A stretch of 47,318 bases of DNA from Fidelibacterota bacterium. GTDB lineage: Bacteria > Fidelibacterota > Marinisomatia > Marinisomatales > TCS55. The stretch covers positions 1 through 47,318 of the forward strand of contig PBZW01000070.1 in NCBI GenBank assembly GCA_002730315.1, written 5' to 3'. The position numbers were made by a program, and so were the translations under genes. The notes below the pieces were generated by a model, which saw nothing but the letters and a program-made list of their open reading frames with translations, was not told the origin of the DNA and did not search any database. This document shows, piece by piece, positions 31,232 through 39,287 of the stretch (the stretch's first letter is position 1; every line of letters starts with the position of its first letter).

Positions 31232-32221
31232 ATGAACGAACCGTTTCCCAAGATCGGTGTCATAGGCGTAGGCCATTTGGGTCGGCATCACGTCAAACAT
31301 CTCGTAAATCATACCCATGCTAACTTTATTGGTATCACCGATATTGATATTGACCGCACCAGAGAAATAGCAGAAGAATTTGATTGTGCGAGTTACGGTT
31401 CTTTGGAATCATTATTGGATGAAGTCGATGCAGTGTCTATTGTGACCCCGACACGGACCCATGCTGATGTTGCAGAGCAGTGCATTGCCGCGGGGAAACA
31501 TGTCTTTATTGAAAAACCCATAACCAAAACTGTGGCAGAAGCAGATCAATTATTACAACAGGCGGCTGAACAAAATATAGTGATTCAGGTGGGGCACATT
31601 GAACGCTTGAACCCAGCCCTCTTGGCCCTGAAGGAATTTGACCTGAATCCAAAATTTATTGAGGTTCAGCGGCTGGCACCATATACTATACGCGGGACGG
31701 ATGTACCTGTCGTCCTAGACCTTATGATTCATGATATTGATATCATTCTATCTCTGGTGGACTCTCCCGTGAAAAATATTAGAGCCAGCGGTGTATCTCT
31801 GCTTTCTGATTCTGTAGATATTGCCAACGCCCGCCTGCGCTTTGAAAATGGCACGGTAGCAAATATTACCTCCAGTCGTATCGCACGAAATAAAGTGCGC
31901 AAGATAAAAGTCTTCCAAAAAGAAATGTACGCCACCATCGATCTGCTGTTGGGATTAACAGAAGTTTACCGCGTATTGGATGAAGAACAGGATGACCCCA
32001 ATGCCATCCAATCGGCAGCGCTGGATGCATATGGCAATCATAAAAAGATCGTTTATGAAAAACCGGATGTCAATCAATTCGATGCGCTGGAGATGGAGCT
32101 CACCAATTTCATTGCGTCTGTCAAAGGAAAATCGTCACCCATTGTGGATGGCCGGGCCGGGCGAGATGCTCTGGATGTGGCGACCAAAATACATGATATG
32201 ATCCTGGAAGATATTCATTAA
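31232..32221 (+). CDS. Gfo/Idh/MocA family oxidoreductase (possible GnnA-like, lipid A context)
   Basis: 329 aa; IGVIGVGHLGRHHVKHL Rossmann, GKHVFIEKPIT motif, HDIDIILSL. First gene of a run leading into lpxB. Confidence 0.85.
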   Translation: MNEPFPKIGVIGVGHLGRHHVKHLVNHTHANFIGITDIDIDRTREIAEEFDCASYGSLESLLDEVDAVSIVTPTRTHADVAEQCIAAGKHVFIEKPITKTVAEADQLLQQAAEQNIVIQVGHIERLNPALLALKEFDLNPKFIEVQRLAPYTIRGTDVPVVLDLMIHDIDIILSLVDSPVKNIRASGVSLLSDSVDIANARLRFENGTVANITSSRIARNKVRKIKVFQKEMYATIDLLLGLTEVYRVLDEEQDDPNAIQSAALDAYGNHKKIVYEKPDVNQFDALEMELTNFIASVKGKSSPIVDGRAGRDALDVATKIHDMILEDIH

Positions 32222-32796
32222 TGGATATTCGAAATTTCTTTTTTAAGAACCGTAGCTATACACCGGTTCCCTTGGCGCTGTTGATCATTTATTTCTCTAC
32301 GCCAGCATTGCCTTACTTATGGTATGGATTGGGATGTTTGATCATTGGAGAAAGTATTCGCTTCTGGGCGGTGAGTTATGCCGGCGGCATCACTCGAACC
32401 ACCAAAGTCGGAGCGCCAAAACTATGCTCATCTGGACCATTTGTCCATGTGCGCAACCCTTTATACATCGGAAATCTATTTCTTTTTTCAGGTATGGTGC
32501 TGACCGCTGGCGCACCAAATGTATGGGTCATGCTTGGGATCACATGGATCTTCTTTCTGACCCAATATGCGCTGATCATTTCGCTGGAGGAGGAAACGCT
32601 CGTGAATCTTTTTGGAGATGATTATTCCACATACCAAAAGAATGTTCCTCGGCTATTTCCTCGGCTATCTCCATGGAAAAGTGATGACGACCGCACACCA
32701 ATGACATTCATGAAAACACTGAAAACAGAAAAACGTACCCTTCAGAATATTGTTTTTATTTTACTATTAGTGGTGATCCGTCAGCAATTTGTCTGA
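32221..32796 (+). CDS. Isoprenylcysteine carboxyl methyltransferase/phospholipid methyltransferase-like membrane protein
   Basis: 191 aa; GPFVHVRNPLYIGNLFLFSG...LEEETLVNLFGDDYSTYQKNVPRLFP is the ICMT/PEMT signature. Confidence 0.8.
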   Translation: MDIRNFFFKNRSYTPVPLALLIIYFSTPALPYLWYGLGCLIIGESIRFWAVSYAGGITRTTKVGAPKLCSSGPFVHVRNPLYIGNLFLFSGMVLTAGAPNVWVMLGITWIFFLTQYALIISLEEETLVNLFGDDYSTYQKNVPRLFPRLSPWKSDDDRTPMTFMKTLKTEKRTLQNIVFILLLVVIRQQFV

Positions 32797-32834
32797 TCCT
32801 CGCTCATTTCAGTGATCATTTGTAACATCACCCC

Positions 32835-33953
32835 ATGACTTCAAACCAAAACCCTCTATTTTTCCTCGTTGCCGGGGAAGAATCCGGTGATATTCACGGG
32901 GCAAAACTCATGGAACAGATTTCTGTTCAATGCCCGGAGGCTTCTTTTATGGGCCACGGTGGAGACAAGATGAAAGCCGCTGGATTGGATATCATTGAAC
33001 ATGTAGACGACCTGGCAATGATGGGCTTTACGGAGGTTATTAAACACCTGCCCTACATGCTGAACGTCATGGGCCAGACCTTGGGCAAGATCAGAGAAGC
33101 CCGACCAAACCGGCTCATCCTTATTGATTATCCAGGATTCAATTTGCGGTTGGCGAAAAACATTCATCCTTTAGGAATTCCCATTACTTATTTTATTCTT
33201 CCACAGGTTTGGGCATGGAAGGAAAAACGGGTCAAAACCATTCGACGTTGTGTAGACCAAGCATTGTGTATTTTTCCCTTTGAACAACAATGGTTCGAGG
33301 AGCATGGAATAAATGCACATTTTGTTGGGCATCCATTCACAGATCTGCAGACTCCATCCATGTCCCGAGATGATTTTTTTCGAGAACATGGGTTGAGGTC
33401 AGATAAACCTGTCCTGGTCCTTTTCCCAGGGAGCCGCCAGCAGGAAGTCGATAATCACTTACCGATCTTTGAACAATCTGTTTCTTTGCTTGACAATGAT
33501 CTGCAAGTGATCGTGGGAAAAGCACCCCAAGTGGATCTGGGTAATATTCCAGTTCATTGGGCAGTGGAAGAAAGTGATACCCGCTTATGCCTTGAATACG
33601 GAACGGCTGTCCTTACGTCCTCTGGAACAGCCACACTCCAATCTGCCGTGCATGATATACCGGCGGTGGTAAGTTATAAAATGTCTGGAGGAAGTTGGTG
33701 GCTCGCAAAACATTTGACCAACGTCCCTTTCGCTGCCATGAGCAATCTCATTGTAGGTAAAAGGGTGGTTCCAGAATTTTTGCAAAAGGACATGACCCCG
33801 GCTAATCTTGCCGATGCTGTTCAACCCTTATTGAACGATTCTCCGGAAAGAAAAAACATGCTTCGTGGCTATGAAAAGATACGACGGACATTGGGAATTC
33901 CCGGTGCCTACGAACGAGCCGCAGAAACTATCTTAACGCGGATAAAAATATGA
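32835..33953 (+). CDS. lpxB: Lipid-A-disaccharide synthase
   Basis: 372 aa; FLVAGEESGDIHGAKLME...GHGGDKMKAAGLD...DYPGFNLRLAK...YFILPQVWAWKEKRVKTIRRCVD...FVGHPF...SSGTATLQSAV. Confidence 0.96.
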   Translation: MTSNQNPLFFLVAGEESGDIHGAKLMEQISVQCPEASFMGHGGDKMKAAGLDIIEHVDDLAMMGFTEVIKHLPYMLNVMGQTLGKIREARPNRLILIDYPGFNLRLAKNIHPLGIPITYFILPQVWAWKEKRVKTIRRCVDQALCIFPFEQQWFEEHGINAHFVGHPFTDLQTPSMSRDDFFREHGLRSDKPVLVLFPGSRQQEVDNHLPIFEQSVSLLDNDLQVIVGKAPQVDLGNIPVHWAVEESDTRLCLEYGTAVLTSSGTATLQSAVHDIPAVVSYKMSGGSWWLAKHLTNVPFAAMSNLIVGKRVVPEFLQKDMTPANLADAVQPLLNDSPERKNMLRGYEKIRRTLGIPGAYERAAETILTRIKI

Positions 33954-34594
33954 AGAAAAAGATTTTATTTTTTCTGGGGGTAGTTTTTGGGAAATGGATC
34001 TTGAAATTCTTGTATGGAACCAGTCGCTGGCATATTGAAGGCGATGGGCAAATTGAAAAATTGAGAGCAGAAGGACGCTCTATCATTTTTGCCATTTGGC
34101 ATGGAAATCTATTACCCGGATATATGTATGTGGCGGATAAACAGCCCTATGGTGTGGCGGGAAAACACGGGGATGCAGAAATCATTTCACGAATTGCTAT
34201 AAAATTAGGTTATATACCCATTCGGGGATCAAGTTCGGATGGCGGTCGAGAAGCCTATATGAAAATTGTAAATGTATTAAATAAAAAAGGTTCGCTTGTG
34301 TTTATTACGCCCGATGGACCAAAAGGTCCGGCCAAAGAACTAAAACCTGGGACAATAAAAGCTGCTATGCGTACGGGTGCAGCTATTTTACCAGTTGGAA
34401 GCGCTACCTCAAAACATTGGAAACCAACCAATTGGGATACGTTTTATGTGGTAAAACCCTTTGGACAAATTCATCTTTTGATCGGCGACCCCATGACATT
34501 TTCTGAAAATGATAATTTTAATGAATGCTCTTCAAAATTAAAGTTAGAGTTGGACAGGTTGGAGCAGGAGGCCATGAAACGTGCAGGAATTTGA
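33950..34594 (+). CDS. DUF374 family acyltransferase (LpxJ-like candidate)
   Basis: 214 aa; FAIWHGNLLPGYMYV, GKHGDAEIISRIAIKLGYIPIRGSSSDGGREAY, ITPDGPKGPAKELKPGTIKAA are DUF374 motifs. Sits between lpxB and lpxK with overlaps. Confidence 0.85.
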   Translation: MKKKILFFLGVVFGKWILKFLYGTSRWHIEGDGQIEKLRAEGRSIIFAIWHGNLLPGYMYVADKQPYGVAGKHGDAEIISRIAIKLGYIPIRGSSSDGGREAYMKIVNVLNKKGSLVFITPDGPKGPAKELKPGTIKAAMRTGAAILPVGSATSKHWKPTNWDTFYVVKPFGQIHLLIGDPMTFSENDNFNECSSKLKLELDRLEQEAMKRAGI

Positions 34595-35612
34595 TATCCA
34601 TTCGCTGAAAAAATATCGTTTTCTGCTATGGCCATTAGGGTTCTTTTATTGGCTGCTTATCTTTTGGCGGAATTTCTTTTATAACATCGGTTTCTTTGTT
34701 TCCCGAAAATTGCCTTGTAAGGTCATCAGTGTGGGTAATCTATCTGTAGGTGGTACAGGAAAAACACCTTTTGTCATTTTATTAGCAAACATTTTAGCGG
34801 AACAGGGAAAGTCAGTTGCAATATTAAGCCGGGGGTATAAAAGACAATCCAAAGGAACCCTGGTAGTCAGTAACGGAAATGAAATAAAAACATCATTGGA
34901 CGAGGGTGGCGATGAGCCTTTTATGATAGCTAATAAATTGGGGAAAGTACCGGTGGTGGTGGATGAGAACCGCTATCGTGGTGGGCAATTCATTTGCAAT
35001 GAATTCAATCCGGACATTATTATTATGGATGATGCCTTTCAGCATCGCCGTGTATTTCGGGATGTGGATATTGTACTGATGAACAGCAATAATCATAATC
35101 CCCGTCTTCTGCCTTATGGCCTACTCCGGGAACCGCTGGGAAATGTAAAACGGGCGGATATAACGATCTTTACGAAAACAAACCTGACACCTCCAAAGGA
35201 ATCACTGATCCAAACCGTATCTAAAAAATGTTCACTTACATTCATGTCAGAATTGGTACCAGCAAGTGATCTGATCGGAATGGATGGGACCACTAAACCA
35301 ATAGAAGATATCAATCAGCCTGCGGTGGCGGTATCGGGAGTTGGGGATCCAGACAGTTTTGAAGTAATACTGGATGAAACCGGGATGGATTATGTTCACC
35401 ATTTTCGTCATGATGACCATGCTGAATATTCAGACACAGACTTGGAAGTGATCAGGGAAGTCTTCTTATCTGCAGAAGCAACGGCTATCATTACAACAGA
35501 AAAAGACTTGGCTAAACTGGAAGGATTAAATGATCTACCAGTTTTTGCTATAAAAGTTGATATTGGATTATCAGAAAAAGATCAGGCTGATTTATTATAC
35601 TTAATTAACTGA
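34581..35612 (+). CDS. lpxK: Tetraacyldisaccharide 4'-kinase
   Basis: 343 aa; VISVGNLSVGGTGKTPFVILLAN, AILSRGYKRQSKG, DEPFMIANKL, IIMDDAFQHRRVFRDVDIVLMNS. Confidence 0.95.
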   Translation: MQEFDIHSLKKYRFLLWPLGFFYWLLIFWRNFFYNIGFFVSRKLPCKVISVGNLSVGGTGKTPFVILLANILAEQGKSVAILSRGYKRQSKGTLVVSNGNEIKTSLDEGGDEPFMIANKLGKVPVVVDENRYRGGQFICNEFNPDIIIMDDAFQHRRVFRDVDIVLMNSNNHNPRLLPYGLLREPLGNVKRADITIFTKTNLTPPKESLIQTVSKKCSLTFMSELVPASDLIGMDGTTKPIEDINQPAVAVSGVGDPDSFEVILDETGMDYVHHFRHDDHAEYSDTDLEVIREVFLSAEATAIITTEKDLAKLEGLNDLPVFAIKVDIGLSEKDQADLLYLIN

Positions 35613-35618
35613 CCTTAT

Positions 35619-38600
35619 TTAAAACTGGGCAACGCCCCAGGCGAACATGACGCCCACAAAAGTGAGCATGAGAGGCCAGCCTGTGTTAACAAATCGGCGG
35701 GCATCGGGGTTCTCAAATACATGGATCTGGAATTGATGACTTGTGGTGGCTCCCCGTTCATCAATGGCAGTAATGATCACATCGTGAGGCCCTCGTTGAT
35801 TGTTCCGAGGTCTCCATTTGAAAAGTCCGGTCTTTTTATTGAATGATGCATATTTAGGCAAACGTATGGAGCGGAAAGAAACCTTGTCGTTATTCAAATC
35901 TTCCGCAATAATCTTATACCGATACTCATATCCCGTCAATCCTACTGGTTTGGGCTTGGAAACCACAGACGGAGGTATGTTGACAAAGACCTTTCCGCGC
36001 TGAGTGTCTTCATGATAACCGTCAGACACCTTGACTTCAAATTCGTGCTTGTTCACCTGGGATGCTTTAGGGATCCAGACCAGTTTTCCAGTATTGGACA
36101 TCTGCATTCCCTGGGGACCTTTGACCAATTCATAATGGAGCTCTGCGTCTGAATTCTTATCCTCCACTTGTACTTGGTATTTATACATTTCTTCCACCAA
36201 GGCCGCTTTCGGCGCTTGGGACACGATGGTTGCTGGATGGTTCACATAGAGATCAAATGACTGTTCATCTTTGGTATATCCGTCAGACACCACTAGTTTT
36301 ATGGGATAGGTATCGTACTGATCTTTACCCGGGGTCCACAACAGTGTTCCTGTAAACTCGTCTACTTCCATACCGTCCGGGAATTCTTCTAATGTATAGC
36401 GAATGGTGCTTCTTCGTTCTACAATAACTTTTGGAGGCTTCCCTTTTGATCCTTGGAAAAATTCCCATAGAGCATCTTTAACACTTACGGACCGATCATC
36501 TTTTTCTTCGATGATGATAATCAGCCGATCGTCCTCCCAAAAAATAGAGTGCACATAACGCTTCAAATTCAGACGGCTGAATTCTTCAGAATCCATTTCA
36601 CCCTGTCCCGTTTGATATACCACTTCAGTCGCGTTCCAATCGCCAATATAGCGATCCACGTTTTCCCGGTAGACGTCGTCGGCGATATTCACGGCATAGA
36701 TGCGTATCATTTCTATGTCCTCGATTTTTACAAGGTGTGCATAGGGCAGGAGTGTTCCCTTGTTCAGATCGGTGGTCATGATCTTGTACTTATACTGCTG
36801 ACCTACCGTGGCTTTCATAACAGGAATGGATACGAGCTTTATGGGTGCATTGATAAAAAAATTAGCTTCTACCGTCCTGACATCCATGCCATCGTCAATC
36901 TCGATCTTTAAAAGACCAAAGTCCATTTCATCACGGGTAGGTTCCCATCGCAAACGACCGGTGAATGGATCCATGCGCATTCCTTCCGGCATTTCAACAG
37001 CGGTAAAAGTAAGTTCAGCATTCACATTTGGATCATTAACCTCAAGCTGAAAATCCCATGCATAGCCCAAATTTACTTTGTTCATCGGTGGTGGAGCTTC
37101 GTCGATCACTGGTGGATGGTTCACGTATAAGGTTACTTCCTGTGTGTCAGCTGCTACACCATGGTTCACCGCCACAGCAAAATTCTGGGAATCTATCTGT
37201 GCTACGGCAGGTGTCCATTCAATATTTCCTGTTTCTGAAATGGACATCCCTTCCGGGTGATAGAGCATTTTATATTTCAATTCCTGTTCCAGATCGGGCC
37301 GCCATACGCCTACTTGATATTTAAACAGTTCATTCACTCGAATGATAGAGTCCGGTTCAGATAATATCTTCACCCCGGCTCTAGCAAATAGTTTGAATTC
37401 TTGGGCGGCTCTGTCAAACCCATCTGAGGCTACCAGTCGTACGTTATAAATATTCACATGACTGCTGTCCGTCTGCCAATACAATGCGCCGCTGGAATCC
37501 ATTTCCATTCCATCGGGAGCAGCTTCCAAAAGGAATTGGATCTTGGCATCAGTATTGAGGTCATTTACCACTGGAGAATATGTAAATAATGATTTTGCAA
37601 CAAATTCTGTTTCTTCAGGATCGGAAATGAATTCGGGTGTGTCATTCACGTAGATCCACAGCCGCTCATCATATCCTTCCAGGTGTGGAATAACCTTATA
37701 GGTCAACAGAGAATCTTCCTCTTCCGATTCCAACTCCACGTCTTCGCCTACTTTCATTTCCACATGATAGGCCAGTTTATAGGCTCCAAGCTGTGTACCG
37801 TTAGGAACCCACTGAATGGAACGTGTTTCATAATGGAAGAACATTCCTTTAGGCGGTGGTAATAACCACCTGAAACTGTAGAACTGGTTGGCTTCATCTT
37901 CAGGAATAGAATAGACAAATAATTGATCGATCGGTAAAACGTGCCTTGGCAATACGCCTTTGGGCAAAGGTTGTCCTAATGATTTCATAGGTTTGGCGCC
38001 CAATGAAATGGGTCCTGCACCACGACCTGCTATCTCCGGGAATATTTTTAATAGATCAACAGGTTCAGCCTGAGTATCTTGTACTGTTGGTTTATCAACC
38101 GGCGGAGGTAAACCAAGATCTGTGAGAAAAACAGACGTTTCATCCCCATCCCAGCCAGCTGCAATGGTCGTACCCATATACTGTCCGTTCGACACTATGG
38201 GGAGAGCTGAAAAGACCTGTATATCCACAGAATCGACTGTCAGCGTAAAATAACTTTCGGTTTTCTCTGCTGGTGTTTCTGCCCCGAAAGAGACTGTCAT
38301 CATATTCATTTCACCTGACACAAGGAGAATATCTTTATACCCATCCTGGTCAAAATCAGAGGTTTGAATGTTTGATAATGGACCTGCTTCATTGGGAATA
38401 TCATCTATAGCAACACCCGCATCAGATAATGTAAGACCGATCAAATGACCGCTTTGAAAGGGGGTAATTACATCCAAAAAACCATCTGCATCCCAATCAG
38501 TAACAGCAACAGAACGAGCAATAAATCCATTCATGCCAGGAATAGTTGTATGCGTAGCCGGTCCTTCTTTAAATGATCCATTTTTATTTTTAAACGGCTG

Positions 38601-39287
38601 TGCTTTAAGCACATTCCCTTCAGGGCTAAAACTGATAATATCATCTAACCCGTCTCTATTCCAGTCGACTACACCTGCATAAACAAATCCCGACCCAAAG
38701 CGCATGTTTTCTGGTTCCAGTCGACTGGTAACCATCAATTGTCCTTCATCATCCACATCCACAATAGCCAAACCTCTTACTGGACTTCCCAGCGATACCA
38801 CTAATTCCTGGTCATCATCACCGTCCTGGTTAAACAATTCAAAATTATGACAGCGTAAAAATGTATTGCGTTCTGAAAGGTTCAAGGTACTGGCCGGCGA
38901 TTCGCTGAATCCTTCACCATCCCAAGGATAGTAATACACAATGGGGTGTAGGATGCGCTCTTCGTTCTCATCCGTTAGATTCATAACCGTGATCAATTCA
39001 GGAGAGCCATTGCCATCCAAGTCACCAAGTTTCAAATTCACAAAATTACCCAATAAGCCGTCCGGGGCAGCCAACTCCCAATTGAGCTGTTGGTAGCCAT
39101 CGCCATCGATTTCATAATAACGGATCATCGAAACAGAGCGGCCATTCTCTTGTCCGATTTCTACTGCGGCGAATTCAATCAATCCGTCACCGTCCAGATC
39201 AAATGTACCTTCCATGTGTATGATTTGCAGATCTTTTCCAGACAGCATTGCCATCAACAACATAAACTTGGAAATCATTCGCATCAT
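35619..39287 (-). CDS. Large secreted/anchored protein with FG-GAP-like N-terminus and multiple Ig-like (He_PIG-type) repeats
   Basis: 1222 aa; DLDGDGLIEFAAVE, DLDGNGSPELITV, DWDADGFLDVITP, DFDQDGYKDILLV; repeated ...G..DP.TG.L.W.P...Q...Y.....VSDG... units; C-terminal hydrophobic segment WPLMLTFVGVMFAWGVAQF. Confidence 0.8.
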   Translation of the reverse strand: MMRMISKFMLLMAMLSGKDLQIIHMEGTFDLDGDGLIEFAAVEIGQENGRSVSMIRYYEIDGDGYQQLNWELAAPDGLLGNFVNLKLGDLDGNGSPELITVMNLTDENEERILHPIVYYYPWDGEGFSESPASTLNLSERNTFLRCHNFELFNQDGDDDQELVVSLGSPVRGLAIVDVDDEGQLMVTSRLEPENMRFGSGFVYAGVVDWNRDGLDDIISFSPEGNVLKAQPFKNKNGSFKEGPATHTTIPGMNGFIARSVAVTDWDADGFLDVITPFQSGHLIGLTLSDAGVAIDDIPNEAGPLSNIQTSDFDQDGYKDILLVSGEMNMMTVSFGAETPAEKTESYFTLTVDSVDIQVFSALPIVSNGQYMGTTIAAGWDGDETSVFLTDLGLPPPVDKPTVQDTQAEPVDLLKIFPEIAGRGAGPISLGAKPMKSLGQPLPKGVLPRHVLPIDQLFVYSIPEDEANQFYSFRWLLPPPKGMFFHYETRSIQWVPNGTQLGAYKLAYHVEMKVGEDVELESEEEDSLLTYKVIPHLEGYDERLWIYVNDTPEFISDPEETEFVAKSLFTYSPVVNDLNTDAKIQFLLEAAPDGMEMDSSGALYWQTDSSHVNIYNVRLVASDGFDRAAQEFKLFARAGVKILSEPDSIIRVNELFKYQVGVWRPDLEQELKYKMLYHPEGMSISETGNIEWTPAVAQIDSQNFAVAVNHGVAADTQEVTLYVNHPPVIDEAPPPMNKVNLGYAWDFQLEVNDPNVNAELTFTAVEMPEGMRMDPFTGRLRWEPTRDEMDFGLLKIEIDDGMDVRTVEANFFINAPIKLVSIPVMKATVGQQYKYKIMTTDLNKGTLLPYAHLVKIEDIEMIRIYAVNIADDVYRENVDRYIGDWNATEVVYQTGQGEMDSEEFSRLNLKRYVHSIFWEDDRLIIIIEEKDDRSVSVKDALWEFFQGSKGKPPKVIVERRSTIRYTLEEFPDGMEVDEFTGTLLWTPGKDQYDTYPIKLVVSDGYTKDEQSFDLYVNHPATIVSQAPKAALVEEMYKYQVQVEDKNSDAELHYELVKGPQGMQMSNTGKLVWIPKASQVNKHEFEVKVSDGYHEDTQRGKVFVNIPPSVVSKPKPVGLTGYEYRYKIIAEDLNNDKVSFRSIRLPKYASFNKKTGLFKWRPRNNQRGPHDVIITAIDERGATTSHQFQIHVFENPDARRFVNTGWPLMLTFVGVMFAWGVAQF

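Noticed and set aside
35619-39287. Type IX secretion cargo assignment for the 1222-aa protein
   Set aside because: Despite the PorV-like gene in the window, the C-terminus is a hydrophobic anchor rather than a recognisable T9SS C-terminal domain.
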